In this document: in pieces, positions 18,115-27,857 of the stretch
Numbering within the stretch: the stretch's first letter is position 1
Layout of the letters: each line of letters opens with the position of its first letter
From: Paludibacteraceae bacterium
GTDB lineage: Bacteria > Bacteroidota > Bacteroidia > Bacteroidales > Paludibacteraceae
Reading direction: 5' to 3'
Assembly (NCBI GenBank): GCA_017961765.1
Contig: JAGCWQ010000179.1
Span: 1-33,169 of the forward strand
DNA length: 33,169 bases
Translations under genes and position numbers: made by a program
Notes under the pieces: model-generated
Told to the model about the DNA's origin: nothing
Database searches by the model: none
What the model saw: only the letters and a program-made list of their open reading frames with translations

Positions 18115-20721
18115 TGTTGCCTTAATATTCTTAATATCCTTTCCGAATTGTGTATGTTTGGCATCGTGCATGTGGTAATAAGCACCACCAGTGAGCGCCC
18201 TTAATTTGGCAGATGCAAAAATTGGTATACCCGGGTTGAACGAGCAGTTAGCCTTTGTAAACCAATACTTCAAAGTTTCACCATTTTTATTTACCCTACC
18301 GAAACATGCCTGCACGTTGGCTGCAATATCCAACGGATTCAACTTGAAGTCGACAATACCTTTAAAGCCTTTTCCGAAGTCTGGATCGTCTTTATAAAGG
18401 TCCACGTTACCCTTCAGAGAGAAGGCTGGGAAATCCATATTAATAGCGATGTTGTTTACATCGATGCCTGCAAAGTGCCATCTAGGATCACCAGAGGCAT
18501 CCTTCAGTTTGCCGTAGTACGACTTGAACCGGGCACCCAACCTCGGACAAATACCGAAACCGCCGTCATCTGGTACCAATTCTATATACGACCTCATATC
18601 AAGTCCACCATACGATTGTTCGCCCTCTTGAAGACTTTTGTTCATGGCAAACCTTCCATTGGTCCAATGTAAAGAGTCAATAACCAGCGTCATTCCTAAG
18701 AACCTTGCCTGCGCCTTTCCTTTAAGCGCCAGACTCTTAATCGAAACTTTAGGGGCAACATTGGTTATATGCAGGTCCTCGAACGCCACCCCGTCGAATT
18801 GGCAGTCGAAACCGAACATCGAACTACCCTTAATCGCCGATGCCGCACTGGAATTAATGTCGAGCGACCCGTTCAATGTCAGGTCGAAACGCAACTTTGG
18901 CAATTTTTCGTTTACAGTCTCACCCGTATTGTCATCTCCTACCGAAACCACCGTTTTCTTATAGTTTGTCAGCGAAATGCCCGTACCCGGATTAACCGTA
19001 ATGGTAGCCAATTCGGTAAAAGGAACCTTATACTTTTTAGCAATATTGACACTCGCCTTGGCATCGAAATAATACTCATCATTTTCTTTTGAGTAGTCGA
19101 TACGACCATCGATTTCGAATTTAAGGATTTTGCTTGCCTCTTCTTTTCGCAACTGTTCTTCACTGGTAGCGGTCGAAGCATTATTTGCCGAGCCTTCTTC
19201 TACCTCGCGCAGGAATGGAATTGCGGCCGAGCCTTTCAACGAAGCCGACATAAACTCGTTCTGGTACACTTCTGCCGTAATCTCATCCAACGCAATTCTG
19301 GCACCGGAATTACCCAACCCCTTGTTTATGATGTTCGTCACTTTGGCCTTCGCCGTAAAGCCGTAATCGTCAATAAAGACATCATAGACGCTGGCTTCCG
19401 GGAATTCGTCCGTATCGTTTAGCTTAAAGTCTTCCGGAAAATGGCAGTCCACCTCCTTTATGTAAACACCCGTCCAGGAATCTTCGTCTAGGCCTTCAGC
19501 CATATAGCCCTCCGGCAGTTTGAAGCCAGGAGCGTTACGGGCGGTACTGAAGTCAAAAATAGACTCATGCACTTCCCATACGAAGTTTTTCGCATTCTTC
19601 GCACGGAACGGATGGTTGAAACAGATAGCCACACAAGGGCCGTGGCTCATGGCAATGTTGAAGTAAGCCTTAACCGTTTTTTTCTCATCCTTTAGCGGAA
19701 TCCAAGCCTTACGCTTCTCGTATTCGTCGTACGTCGCTTTCTCAATCTCGCCATTCTCCTTCTTTATATCGGCTTTTTCATCCGCGATATCGCTTTCCTC
19801 CATCGGAACCAGCAGTTTGCGCTTGAAATCGAGGTAACCGTTCAGTTTGAAGTCGGTAATGCCATCACAGTTGAATTCAATGTAGGAACGCTCTCCTTCA
19901 TGCGCCACACAGTTACCATCGGTCTTATCGGAAGGCACATCTATAAAGACCAAATCAATCTTGTTCTTAACAAAAGGGATGCGGTATTCGTCCTTTCCTG
20001 TGCTCTGAATATCCAAATAGATACGCGACTTTACAGAAGGATCTCCTTTTTGGAATTGGACATCTCCTGCAAATGCAATTTTGTGGCTACCGTCCGATTG
20101 TTCGGGAAGAATGGGCAATGCAACCTCCACAAACATTCTACCCTTCGTGTAGCAGTTAGCCATATCTTGGGGATCACGTCTATAGCTAATGGAATCCATC
20201 TTTACGGAGAAATAGAAGCCATCAACAGGTTCACCTTTCAGACCAATAGGGGCATTGAAACCATACCCGAAATCGATAAGGTCTTGTGCCTTTTCAAGCA
20301 AACCGCCAGCCTGACTAATCAGTCCGTCAAGCTGTTGCGACATTCCATCATTTTGCAGGAAATTGTTGAGGCCGCTCTTTAGGACTTCCGATTTAAAGTT
20401 CTTGATGTAGTTTTTGGCATCCGACATCAAAATCGCCAAATCTTCCGGTTTAATATTGGGATCTTTCAGCCCCTCCTGCAACTTTTTCAAAGGAGAATCG
20501 GCTCCATTCAACGCCTCATCAATCATTCTATTCAATTCATTGCCAGCACCAGATAGTGAAGAACTGGCACCTCCGTTTTTAAGCGAACTAAAGAACGATG
20601 TTGCGTCTGTATAAAATTCTTCTCCGCCTTTTTTGATCTCTGTGATGCTCTCTTGCGCCATTATTGATGGCGCAAAAAGCACGAATAAGGCTAAAATTTG
20701 AAAAATCTTTTTAAATATCAT
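18112..20721 (-). CDS. large beta-rich exported protein, N-terminal 869 residues
   Basis: I do not recognise the family. Seen: a signal peptide at 1-22 (MIFKKIFQILALF core, cleavage after IMAQ). A helical, low-complexity region follows at 23-150 (GGASSSLSGAG, LQEGLKDP, then helices with DLIDFGYGFNAP). After that come about 700 residues of alternating beta strands with recurring phrases such as FKLNGYLDFKRKL, FDLTLNGSLDI, LALKGKAQARFLGM and GIVDFKLNPLDIAANVQ, consistent with a long beta-sheet or solenoid fold. No catalytic motif is evident. With the in-frame continuation to 16990 the full protein would be 1243 residues. It lies 35 bases after the 64-residue gene and before the Fn3 gene. An envelope scaffold or conduit is conceivable, but that is inference only. 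Confidence 0.8.
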   Translation of the reverse strand: MIFKKIFQILALFVLFAPSIMAQESITEIKKGGEEFYTDATSFFSSLKNGGASSSLSGAGNELNRMIDEALNGADSPLKKLQEGLKDPNIKPEDLAILMSDAKNYIKNFKSEVLKSGLNNFLQNDGMSQQLDGLISQAGGLLEKAQDLIDFGYGFNAPIGLKGEPVDGFYFSVKMDSISYRRDPQDMANCYTKGRMFVEVALPILPEQSDGSHKIAFAGDVQFQKGDPSVKSRIYLDIQSTGKDEYRIPFVKNKIDLVFIDVPSDKTDGNCVAHEGERSYIEFNCDGITDFKLNGYLDFKRKLLVPMEESDIADEKADIKKENGEIEKATYDEYEKRKAWIPLKDEKKTVKAYFNIAMSHGPCVAICFNHPFRAKNAKNFVWEVHESIFDFSTARNAPGFKLPEGYMAEGLDEDSWTGVYIKEVDCHFPEDFKLNDTDEFPEASVYDVFIDDYGFTAKAKVTNIINKGLGNSGARIALDEITAEVYQNEFMSASLKGSAAIPFLREVEEGSANNASTATSEEQLRKEEASKILKFEIDGRIDYSKENDEYYFDAKASVNIAKKYKVPFTELATITVNPGTGISLTNYKKTVVSVGDDNTGETVNEKLPKLRFDLTLNGSLDINSSAASAIKGSSMFGFDCQFDGVAFEDLHITNVAPKVSIKSLALKGKAQARFLGMTLVIDSLHWTNGRFAMNKSLQEGEQSYGGLDMRSYIELVPDDGGFGICPRLGARFKSYYGKLKDASGDPRWHFAGIDVNNIAINMDFPAFSLKGNVDLYKDDPDFGKGFKGIVDFKLNPLDIAANVQACFGRVNKNGETLKYWFTKANCSFNPGIPIFASAKLRALTGGAYYHMHDAKHTQFGKDIKNIKAT

Positions 20722-20756
20722 ATATATTCAATTAGAGTCAATCTTGTGTTAATCAA

Positions 20757-20951
20757 TTACAAAGTATACCGTTGAATAACATTATTATTATAGTTAAATT
20801 CAATGCAAGAGCAGTTGAACACAGTTGCTGTCTGTCCTGTCGTTTGATGTATCAATTTCCCACGAACTTGTAAGTCGCCAACCAGCGCCGTCTCTGCACC
20901 CAACATTATGGTGCAGAGGATAATGGTTGATATTTTGAATTTGGTGAACAT
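20757..20951 (-). CDS. small putative secreted protein
   Basis: 64 codons between the metallopeptidase gene (48-base gap) and the large beta-rich gene (35-base gap), same strand. Seen: MFTKFKISTIILCTIMLGA gives a basic start and hydrophobic core like a signal peptide, then about 40 residues with a C-x-C pair (NCSC) and a polar, Asn-rich tail. Coding is supported by the operon position and tight spacing, not by recognised homology. It could be a small partner or immunity-like protein of the preceding gene, or a remnant of a longer protein. Confidence 0.5.
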   Translation of the reverse strand: MFTKFKISTIILCTIMLGAETALVGDLQVRGKLIHQTTGQTATVFNCSCIEFNYNNNVIQRYTL

Positions 20952-20999
20952 ATATTTGCATCACGACTAAAATATATTTATACTTTTTAAATTATTATA

Positions 21000-23900
21000 C
21001 TATTTATCAATAGTACTTAACATAATTAACAATGTTGTATTAGGATAACTAACACATTTAGGATTTATGTATGATTTAAAGAAACATTCTCTAAAGTTTG
21101 AATCTGTTGTGAGTCCTTTTGCTTCTAGTTCTCCTTTATATAGCTCATATAAAAACCACTCTAACACACTCAATGTATTATTCTGAGAAGATGTTACTGA
21201 ATTCATTATATTAGTAGTAAATATGATTGCCTTTTCCAAACCATCTTTACGATCTGCTATAAATGAAGACGCAATGAGAGGTTTAACAGTTTCCCTTATA
21301 ATTTCTTCAGAATTATTTTCTTTTTCATTAAGTACGTCTACAAAATGACCTATATAGTTTTTAGCATTGGCTGATCCATTGTTTACAGCTGTTTTCCTCT
21401 GTATCTGCTCTTCCATTAAATGAGAATGAAGAGTTGACTTAATCTTAGTAGGAGGAGTAGTCTTATTTGTTTCACCTAAAGTTTGGCGCGTTATATATAT
21501 TAATCTATATAATGCATCTTCTGAGAAAAACTCATCAATAGGCTCAACATCACCATTTCCTTTAATAATTTCGTCTACTATACAATCTTCATAATGTATT
21601 ACCTTCCATTGATTTTGTTTTGCTTTTTCAATGTCCATTTCGCAGGAGATAAAACTATTAATATCATTCTTTTTTGATAATCTAATTATAAACAAATCTT
21701 TTACGATATTTCCCTCTGCGCCGACATAAGCATCAATAGAATATGTATAGTCATCTATTTTTTTCCATGGTCCTGCACACTTTGGAATTTTATTGTGACA
21801 TTCAAAGTCTATACGTTTTTGGTTAGCCTTTGTTTGTGCTTCTTGTTCTGAATAGGCAGTGCCAGGGAAGAAGTTTGTACCAGAACAATCGTCATATTTT
21901 GTTATTGGAGTTGGTTCTGGTTTTGGATCCGGTTCTGGATCTGGAGTTATAGGGATAAGACAACTACAAGTTCTTCTCATCGTTTTTAATTCCTGTTTAG
22001 ATATATCATTGGGATCATACTGATAATACGAAATCTCGTATTCAAACCATTCATTATCACAAGATGGTTCAAGTGTATATTTGAACATATCATAATTTGC
22101 ACGGCCTTGCAGACGTGTAAACTTATTGCCTGTACCCCCATTTATAACAGCATCCTTTATTTTTTCCCATCCTGTAACACCAGCTTCAAATTCACTTTTA
22201 ATAGGAATCTGCATCTGTTTATTAACATTACCATCCCTATCAGGAATAGCATCTGTATTATATTCTGTCGAACCGTTTTTCCCGACAACGACAAGCTTTT
22301 CTATACCATTATTTCTTCTACCCTTTGCTGTATGACTTTCTATTATTATACCAGCACCCTTACATGTTGCTTTCAAATTTTCATCATAACCTTCATCAAA
22401 TAAAAAATCACACAAATCAATCTCAATTCTTGGCCAAGTAGTCGATGATAATTTTTGACCAGCAAAATCAAAAGCTCCTACTATACCAGAAGTAAGCATA
22501 TCTACCATATTTTTTTCTTTTTGCTTCTCTAAATATTTGTTATACGCTTCAATATTCTTTTTTCCATTTGACTTTTGCTCTTCTGTTAATGTGAAAGAAT
22601 TTACAGCATCTGAGATAATATTGGTCCAATCTATAGCTGTTCTTGCTGCATTGTAAACTTGTCCATAACCTGGCACCTTTTTTAAAGCTTCATCTGCAAT
22701 TGGCCATACAACGTTTTGTACACATTCTCGACAAAAATTTTCAGGGGTCAACTGGCCTTGCTGATCTTTTGTGTAACAATCTGAAGCCGCTTTTACTAAA
22801 TCAGCATAAAGACCATATGGATTATCGATTCCTACCATTTCACAATAACAACCAAAGGCAGTTGATGTATTTGAGAATGAAAAAGCACCTACAGCAAGAA
22901 TCATTTGGATTGGATCTTTAGTAAATTCAACCCCGACAAACTCTTTATTTAACTCTGCTTCTACTACCGTTCTAACATTTTCAGGTTTAAATTCCGCTGG
23001 GTCTCCATAAAAAGAGTTTTTTAACGTATTTGTAACATTTTGAACGAATGTAGTAATTATACCAGCACATTCTGTAGAGAACTCCCCGTCCTCAACATCA
23101 TCCAAAAGTTTAAACACGTGACCGTTAAATCTCTCCATATTGTTCCATTGGAAGTATTTTGAGAGGTAACGCTCGTCGTTATGAGCCACATAGTCCATTA
23201 AGTTTTCTTTAACATCACCCTCTGTAACGCCTGCATAGGCGAAGGTGTGTTGCAAACCAAAGAGACCGTGGCACAACTCATGCGCCATAATATCCGACTG
23301 TACATTGGCAAAATTATCACCAAGGAAGATGAACCCTACCGAGTTTGAGCGTGGCATATAGCCCTGCAAGCCCTCTTTCTGCGCTTGTGTCAACAGGAAG
23401 AGGCAGGCCTGGTACTCGTCACGCTTGCCGACTTCCAAACCGTATGCCTTGCGCAAAGCCTTCATCTCTTCGGTTTCCTTGGTCCACTCGCTATTGTCCT
23501 CGCTAACATTAAAGCCGGTGTTAGGGTCAATGTCCTTATATTCGAAGGCCCCGTCCACCACAAGTTCAAACTGTCGGCCCAAAGGCGCAAAACGCTGATT
23601 GATGATGTCGTTCGCAGCAGAGACTTTTGTCTTTAAATCGTCGATGTTCAAATTGTTGTCTGTGGCATTCTGAACCACAGGCACCAACATCACCTTTATT
23701 TTCTTCGATGAGAGCATGTAAATCTGTGCGCTACCGTAGGTTACGGCTTCACACTCCTCACAATCGTTGCTGTTCTTGTTCGAATCGTTGTCGCTGCTGG
23801 CAGAGTTGCCGTTGGTTCCAGCATTTGTATCTGTATTGGTGGCGTTGCCGTCTTTACTGTCACTATTGTTGCCGTCAGAACAATCTTTCTTCTTAGCCTT

Positions 23901-26096
23901 CGAACGTGCCACAATCTGCAAAGACCTGGTAGGCTGACCACCATAAATCCTCACCTTGAAATATCCATTTTCATAGCTTTTCTCAAGCAAGGCAATGCTA
24001 TTTTGTGAAATCAAATAGAATTCAACATCATCTGGATCAACACTTCCTCCTTCGAAATAAGCCTTGATATACTTCGTCTCTCCTTGCACCATCGAAATCC
24101 ATGGTTGGATGTAATCACTACCTGATGAGATATAACCATTAAGGATATTCTCGGCAGTAAACGGCTTGGCCTCCTTATCTATATATGGACTATAGCCATC
24201 ATTAAGGGTAGCGTCCACATCGAAACGTAAATAGATGCCAGCATCATTAAGTGCGCCCCTATATTGAAGTGGGCAATACTCTCTTTTGTTCAAACACTTT
24301 GCCACTTTTTCAGGGGTTCCCCCACCCATAGGCACGGCATAAAGATCACCAGTCGATTTCTCATGAACAATTTGTCCATTAAAAACGTCACCCTTAATAT
24401 CTTCTTTCTTATCCACCTCTTTTGTATAGACTTCTCTTTGCTTTGCAGCCGCATCCGAGCCTGCTTTGAAATCTACTAGTTCGTTCAAATCAAAATAGAG
24501 ATTGGTAGCCGGATCAGACACCACCTTGATTTCACCCTCACAAAGGTAACCATCGCTATTGATCTTAATTTTTTCGAATTCGACATTAAGACCAGTCAAT
24601 GGCATAACATCAGGAAGCATGTTTTTCAACCAAGCGGGAGTGATAATACCAGCGCCCGTAAAGGCATCACCTTCCAATTTGGTCGTTTTATCCACCAAAA
24701 TCACTTGGTGGCCGTCATTAGCAAAGAAATATTTAGGTACTGTTGTTAGCAACTCCTCACAAGGACGGTGTTTCAAATCAACACCGCAACCGTCATCCTC
24801 ATTTTTAGATGAAGAGGATGCATTTGGCGATGCTAACTTGAAAGAGATTTCGTTACTCTTCAATCCTATGGCACCATCTTTTACAACAGGACGCACAAAG
24901 CAGAAGTACTCCACTCCTTTCTCCAATACCGAAGAGTTAAGATTGTCTGTCCATACATAACCTTCCTTAAATTTATTACAAATGAAAGTCATATTCTTCA
25001 CCTCAGACGCATCATCTGGATTTCCTCCCGCCTTATAACAGTATATCTTAAAACCACAGATTAATTCATTGTCTTTGTTTGACTTCAACTCCCATTTAGG
25101 AGTAACGACATCACCCTCAACCTTGACTTCATCAAGTTCTATTTTGACTTTCGATTGTGCTTTATTTTTCGCTTTTGAATCATCAAAATTTATCTTTGGC
25201 TCCTCCTGATGGCAATTACCGATAGAGAAACTATAGGTTTGACTTTTACCATTGTTTTTATAGGCATTCTGCCCATGAATACCATCCGCAACAGACTTGG
25301 TCTGGACATACCAATAATAGGTATTACCTTCTTTGAATTTCCCAGAGGAGTTGTTTATCAAAACAAAATTGTTATTATAAACATTCTGATTATAAAATTC
25401 CATTGAACTTGGGGCATCTTGAGTAGAGAACATGTTACCAGTAAAATTCATATCAGTACCATTCTCCTTGATATGCAACTCATAAGAGCGATTCTGTGGG
25501 CCTATGGCAATAGGATCAATCCATTGGAACAAAAACGTTTGCGGCAACTCGCTTCCCTCATAACACTTTCCATCCTCAGGAAACACCCCTACAGGAGGTT
25601 CTGCCTGCGTCAAATAACAGTAAACCGAGAAGGGTTCACTTAACGGCATCTTACCATTGTTTTTGTCAAAGAGTTGGTATTCAAATTCATACGAGCCCTC
25701 CTCCAAACAATAGCCATTATCGAAAAAATTATTAGCACCACCAGTAACGGTATAATTACTCCTATCACTGAACAGATCTTTTAACGAGATGTCATTAACA
25801 ATCTGTGCTTGACTAAAACGCCTCTTCAAAGGACCTTTAGACGCTAATACGACACGACCGCCTTGCTTAATTTTTACGGAAATAGAATAGTCCAACGAAG
25901 CATCGTATCGGCTCATATCTCTCACGATAACCTTTAATTGCACCCTTCCATTCGAGAAATAATCGCCCATGCAATTAGTGTAGGGAGGCAACATTGCAGC
26001 ACTCAACTGGATAGGATAAACCGAGGCTTGCGAAAAAGCAGATAAGCTAACGCAGAGAAAAAGCACTGATAATAAATATCTTTTAATCGTGTTCAT
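21000..26096 (-). CDS. TANFOR-domain secreted metallopeptidase-like protein
   Basis: A 1698-residue exported protein. Seen: signal peptide at 1-22 (LLSVLFLCVSLSAFSQ). A TANFOR-type N-terminal domain follows (YPIQLSAAMLPPYTNC, then a VRDMSRYD strand), running into Fn3-like modules to about 430, including PPVGVFPEDGKCYEG and LFQWIDP. A beta-rich middle region is followed by an Asn/Ser/Asp linker near 735-780. A zinc peptidase domain spans about 800-1000: HELCH at 939-943, a third His at 950 and a putative Met-turn NLMDY (M967). The C-terminal 700 residues are markedly AT-rich, contain a PDPEPDPKPEPTP linker near 1390, and end in a roughly 300-residue module I do not recognise. TANFOR proteins are known from Bacteroidota surface proteomes. 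An effector with an exchangeable C-terminus is an inference. It ends with TAG; a 64-codon gene follows. Confidence 0.8.
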   Translation of the reverse strand: MNTIKRYLLSVLFLCVSLSAFSQASVYPIQLSAAMLPPYTNCMGDYFSNGRVQLKVIVRDMSRYDASLDYSISVKIKQGGRVVLASKGPLKRRFSQAQIVNDISLKDLFSDRSNYTVTGGANNFFDNGYCLEEGSYEFEYQLFDKNNGKMPLSEPFSVYCYLTQAEPPVGVFPEDGKCYEGSELPQTFLFQWIDPIAIGPQNRSYELHIKENGTDMNFTGNMFSTQDAPSSMEFYNQNVYNNNFVLINNSSGKFKEGNTYYWYVQTKSVADGIHGQNAYKNNGKSQTYSFSIGNCHQEEPKINFDDSKAKNKAQSKVKIELDEVKVEGDVVTPKWELKSNKDNELICGFKIYCYKAGGNPDDASEVKNMTFICNKFKEGYVWTDNLNSSVLEKGVEYFCFVRPVVKDGAIGLKSNEISFKLASPNASSSSKNEDDGCGVDLKHRPCEELLTTVPKYFFANDGHQVILVDKTTKLEGDAFTGAGIITPAWLKNMLPDVMPLTGLNVEFEKIKINSDGYLCEGEIKVVSDPATNLYFDLNELVDFKAGSDAAAKQREVYTKEVDKKEDIKGDVFNGQIVHEKSTGDLYAVPMGGGTPEKVAKCLNKREYCPLQYRGALNDAGIYLRFDVDATLNDGYSPYIDKEAKPFTAENILNGYISSGSDYIQPWISMVQGETKYIKAYFEGGSVDPDDVEFYLISQNSIALLEKSYENGYFKVRIYGGQPTRSLQIVARSKAKKKDCSDGNNSDSKDGNATNTDTNAGTNGNSASSDNDSNKNSNDCEECEAVTYGSAQIYMLSSKKIKVMLVPVVQNATDNNLNIDDLKTKVSAANDIINQRFAPLGRQFELVVDGAFEYKDIDPNTGFNVSEDNSEWTKETEEMKALRKAYGLEVGKRDEYQACLFLLTQAQKEGLQGYMPRSNSVGFIFLGDNFANVQSDIMAHELCHGLFGLQHTFAYAGVTEGDVKENLMDYVAHNDERYLSKYFQWNNMERFNGHVFKLLDDVEDGEFSTECAGIITTFVQNVTNTLKNSFYGDPAEFKPENVRTVVEAELNKEFVGVEFTKDPIQMILAVGAFSFSNTSTAFGCYCEMVGIDNPYGLYADLVKAASDCYTKDQQGQLTPENFCRECVQNVVWPIADEALKKVPGYGQVYNAARTAIDWTNIISDAVNSFTLTEEQKSNGKKNIEAYNKYLEKQKEKNMVDMLTSGIVGAFDFAGQKLSSTTWPRIEIDLCDFLFDEGYDENLKATCKGAGIIIESHTAKGRRNNGIEKLVVVGKNGSTEYNTDAIPDRDGNVNKQMQIPIKSEFEAGVTGWEKIKDAVINGGTGNKFTRLQGRANYDMFKYTLEPSCDNEWFEYEISYYQYDPNDISKQELKTMRRTCSCLIPITPDPEPDPKPEPTPITKYDDCSGTNFFPGTAYSEQEAQTKANQKRIDFECHNKIPKCAGPWKKIDDYTYSIDAYVGAEGNIVKDLFIIRLSKKNDINSFISCEMDIEKAKQNQWKVIHYEDCIVDEIIKGNGDVEPIDEFFSEDALYRLIYITRQTLGETNKTTPPTKIKSTLHSHLMEEQIQRKTAVNNGSANAKNYIGHFVDVLNEKENNSEEIIRETVKPLIASSFIADRKDGLEKAIIFTTNIMNSVTSSQNNTLSVLEWFLYELYKGELEAKGLTTDSNFRECFFKSYINPKCVSYPNTTLLIMLSTIDK

Positions 26097-26126
26097 ATTT
26101 CGAGATGAATGTTATCTTTCAAAAAT

Positions 26127-27857
26127 TTAAAAAGTTACAGAATAATTCAGTGTGGCCAAGAACTCAAAATCGTTTTTTGTCTTTGCCTCACTTTTCAGCC
26201 AATTGGTCAAGCCGAGAGAGGCAGTAACCGTATGTTTGCCCAACTTCTCGTCAATCTGCTTTAGGGAATAATTCGCATTAATACCACTGTTCAACAAAGA
26301 ACTATATAACTGACCATTTAGATTGTTCACATTGTAGGCAATCTGCCCTGAGACAGAGAATGCTCCAGACTTATCGCTCCAACCCGCATTCAAACCTGGT
26401 CCCCAGTAAAGACTCTCAACAGATGACGCATCTGCCCAATTCGCACTGAAAAAGGAACCCCAGGAAATACGAGTCGGCACAAAGACTTGTGAGAAGTTAA
26501 GACTTCCTCCCATAATGGTTTGTTCTGAAAAAGAGGTGTTCCCAGCCTCCTGATTTCCATAATTATAATTACCAGAGAGCGACATCGACTGTGTCCTCAA
26601 CGTATCGCCCCACGCATAAGAGACCAATCCTGTCCATGTCTGATTAACCTGATAATAATTAAGCGTATCGAGTTGATCGACGTAATAAGGATAAGCCGTC
26701 TTTTTATATTTGGTATAGTTCGAGAAATTGGAATAAGACAATGACGTTGTCCAGTGCTTTCCGTCGCTAAAAGAGCCCGTCAACGAGCCTACAACCCTTC
26801 TGTTATCATTAGACTTTAGATTGTTGAGGTTATTGAACTCAAAACCCAACTTACCATTAAAATTCAACTTGCCACTAAGAAATTTGACATAAGGAGCAAT
26901 GGTATAGTCTTCCTTGTCATCGGTGAAATAATACCCACCAAGTGTTTGATAATAAGGAGATATACGCTCGTAACACAACGAAAGTCCCCAAACCTTGCCT
27001 GCATAACCTGCTGAGGCATTCAAGGCATCCACAAAACGGTCGTTGCCCTTTCGGTTGAATAGTTTATCAAGGAACGTAGAACCTGCAGCTGGAGCGCCTT
27101 CGGCAGTACGAATTTCCGAATTATATAGCGAAAACGCATACTCAGCCTGAATGAAGAAGTCCGTCAAAAACGACTGACGAATATAGCCACTAATTGCCGT
27201 ATTCTCTTTCGGGTGCAAATCAGCTTCATCAGGAACAGCATATTCCAACGAATTGACATCATCTTTGGCATGAAAGAAAGTTGCATTGACCGATGTTCCG
27301 CTTCCGTTCCACCCCACTTTGGCACTATAACCCATGCGCTTATAAGAGACGTCATCGATGTTCTCAATCAACGGATCATACTCAATCGCCTTCAAGAAAC
27401 GGCCATACATTGCACCAAAGTACCAATTACGAGGAGTCAACTCCACACCCACGCCAGTAAAGTCATGGCCTGCCAAAGTATAAGGCGAGAAAGTCATGCT
27501 GGAACTACCGAGGTAGAGTCGCACCCACTTGTATTTAGGCGCAACCTGGAATCGGTTGAACGGCTGGGTATATTCCTTGCTAGTGTTGCTAAGCGCAAAA
27601 CTAAAAGGCATGTCAACACCCATATAATTGAGATTAAGAGTACCACAAAGCGTATAGACATAGGGGTCACGCTTAATCAAGCTATCGCTACCCGCATAAA
27701 ATGTATTGTTGAAACTCAACCCACCACTTGCCGTCAACTTCTTTTTGTAGTCGATATTATCGGGGGAGATTTCCACTGCATTCATATTCGAAACAAATGC
27801 TAACGATGTAATGCACAAAATGAGTTTGACGAATATTCGCATTTTCTTACTTAGCAT
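26127..27857 (-). CDS. outer-membrane beta-barrel protein
   Basis: 576 residues predicted to sit in the outer membrane. Seen: an N-terminal signal peptide (MRIFVKLILCITSLAFVSNM). Amphipathic strands alternate throughout, rich in Tyr, Trp and Asn, with turn-rich joins (WYFGAMYGRFL, LSGNYNYGNQ, NFSQVFVPTRISWG). The last strand ends in a C-terminal Phe (LATLNYSVTF), the usual BAM-recognised end. No plug, TonB box or enzymatic motif is evident. The upstream ATG at 27857 overlaps the end of the giant surface-protein gene by 11 bases. ATG 27842 (MRIF) would leave a better-shaped signal peptide, so the exact start is open. The next gene follows after 30 bases. It may be the export channel or anchor for its large neighbours (inference). 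Confidence 0.8.
   Translation of the reverse strand: MLSKKMRIFVKLILCITSLAFVSNMNAVEISPDNIDYKKKLTASGGLSFNNTFYAGSDSLIKRDPYVYTLCGTLNLNYMGVDMPFSFALSNTSKEYTQPFNRFQVAPKYKWVRLYLGSSSMTFSPYTLAGHDFTGVGVELTPRNWYFGAMYGRFLKAIEYDPLIENIDDVSYKRMGYSAKVGWNGSGTSVNATFFHAKDDVNSLEYAVPDEADLHPKENTAISGYIRQSFLTDFFIQAEYAFSLYNSEIRTAEGAPAAGSTFLDKLFNRKGNDRFVDALNASAGYAGKVWGLSLCYERISPYYQTLGGYYFTDDKEDYTIAPYVKFLSGKLNFNGKLGFEFNNLNNLKSNDNRRVVGSLTGSFSDGKHWTTSLSYSNFSNYTKYKKTAYPYYVDQLDTLNYYQVNQTWTGLVSYAWGDTLRTQSMSLSGNYNYGNQEAGNTSFSEQTIMGGSLNFSQVFVPTRISWGSFFSANWADASSVESLYWGPGLNAGWSDKSGAFSVSGQIAYNVNNLNGQLYSSLLNSGINANYSLKQIDEKLGKHTVTASLGLTNWLKSEAKTKNDFEFLATLNYSVTF

Noticed and set aside
14928-21002. Genome-wide reassignment of TAG to an amino acid
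   Set aside because: TAG is the natural end of the genes stopping at 4300, 7685, 14928 and 21000, and readthrough of these gives only short tails.
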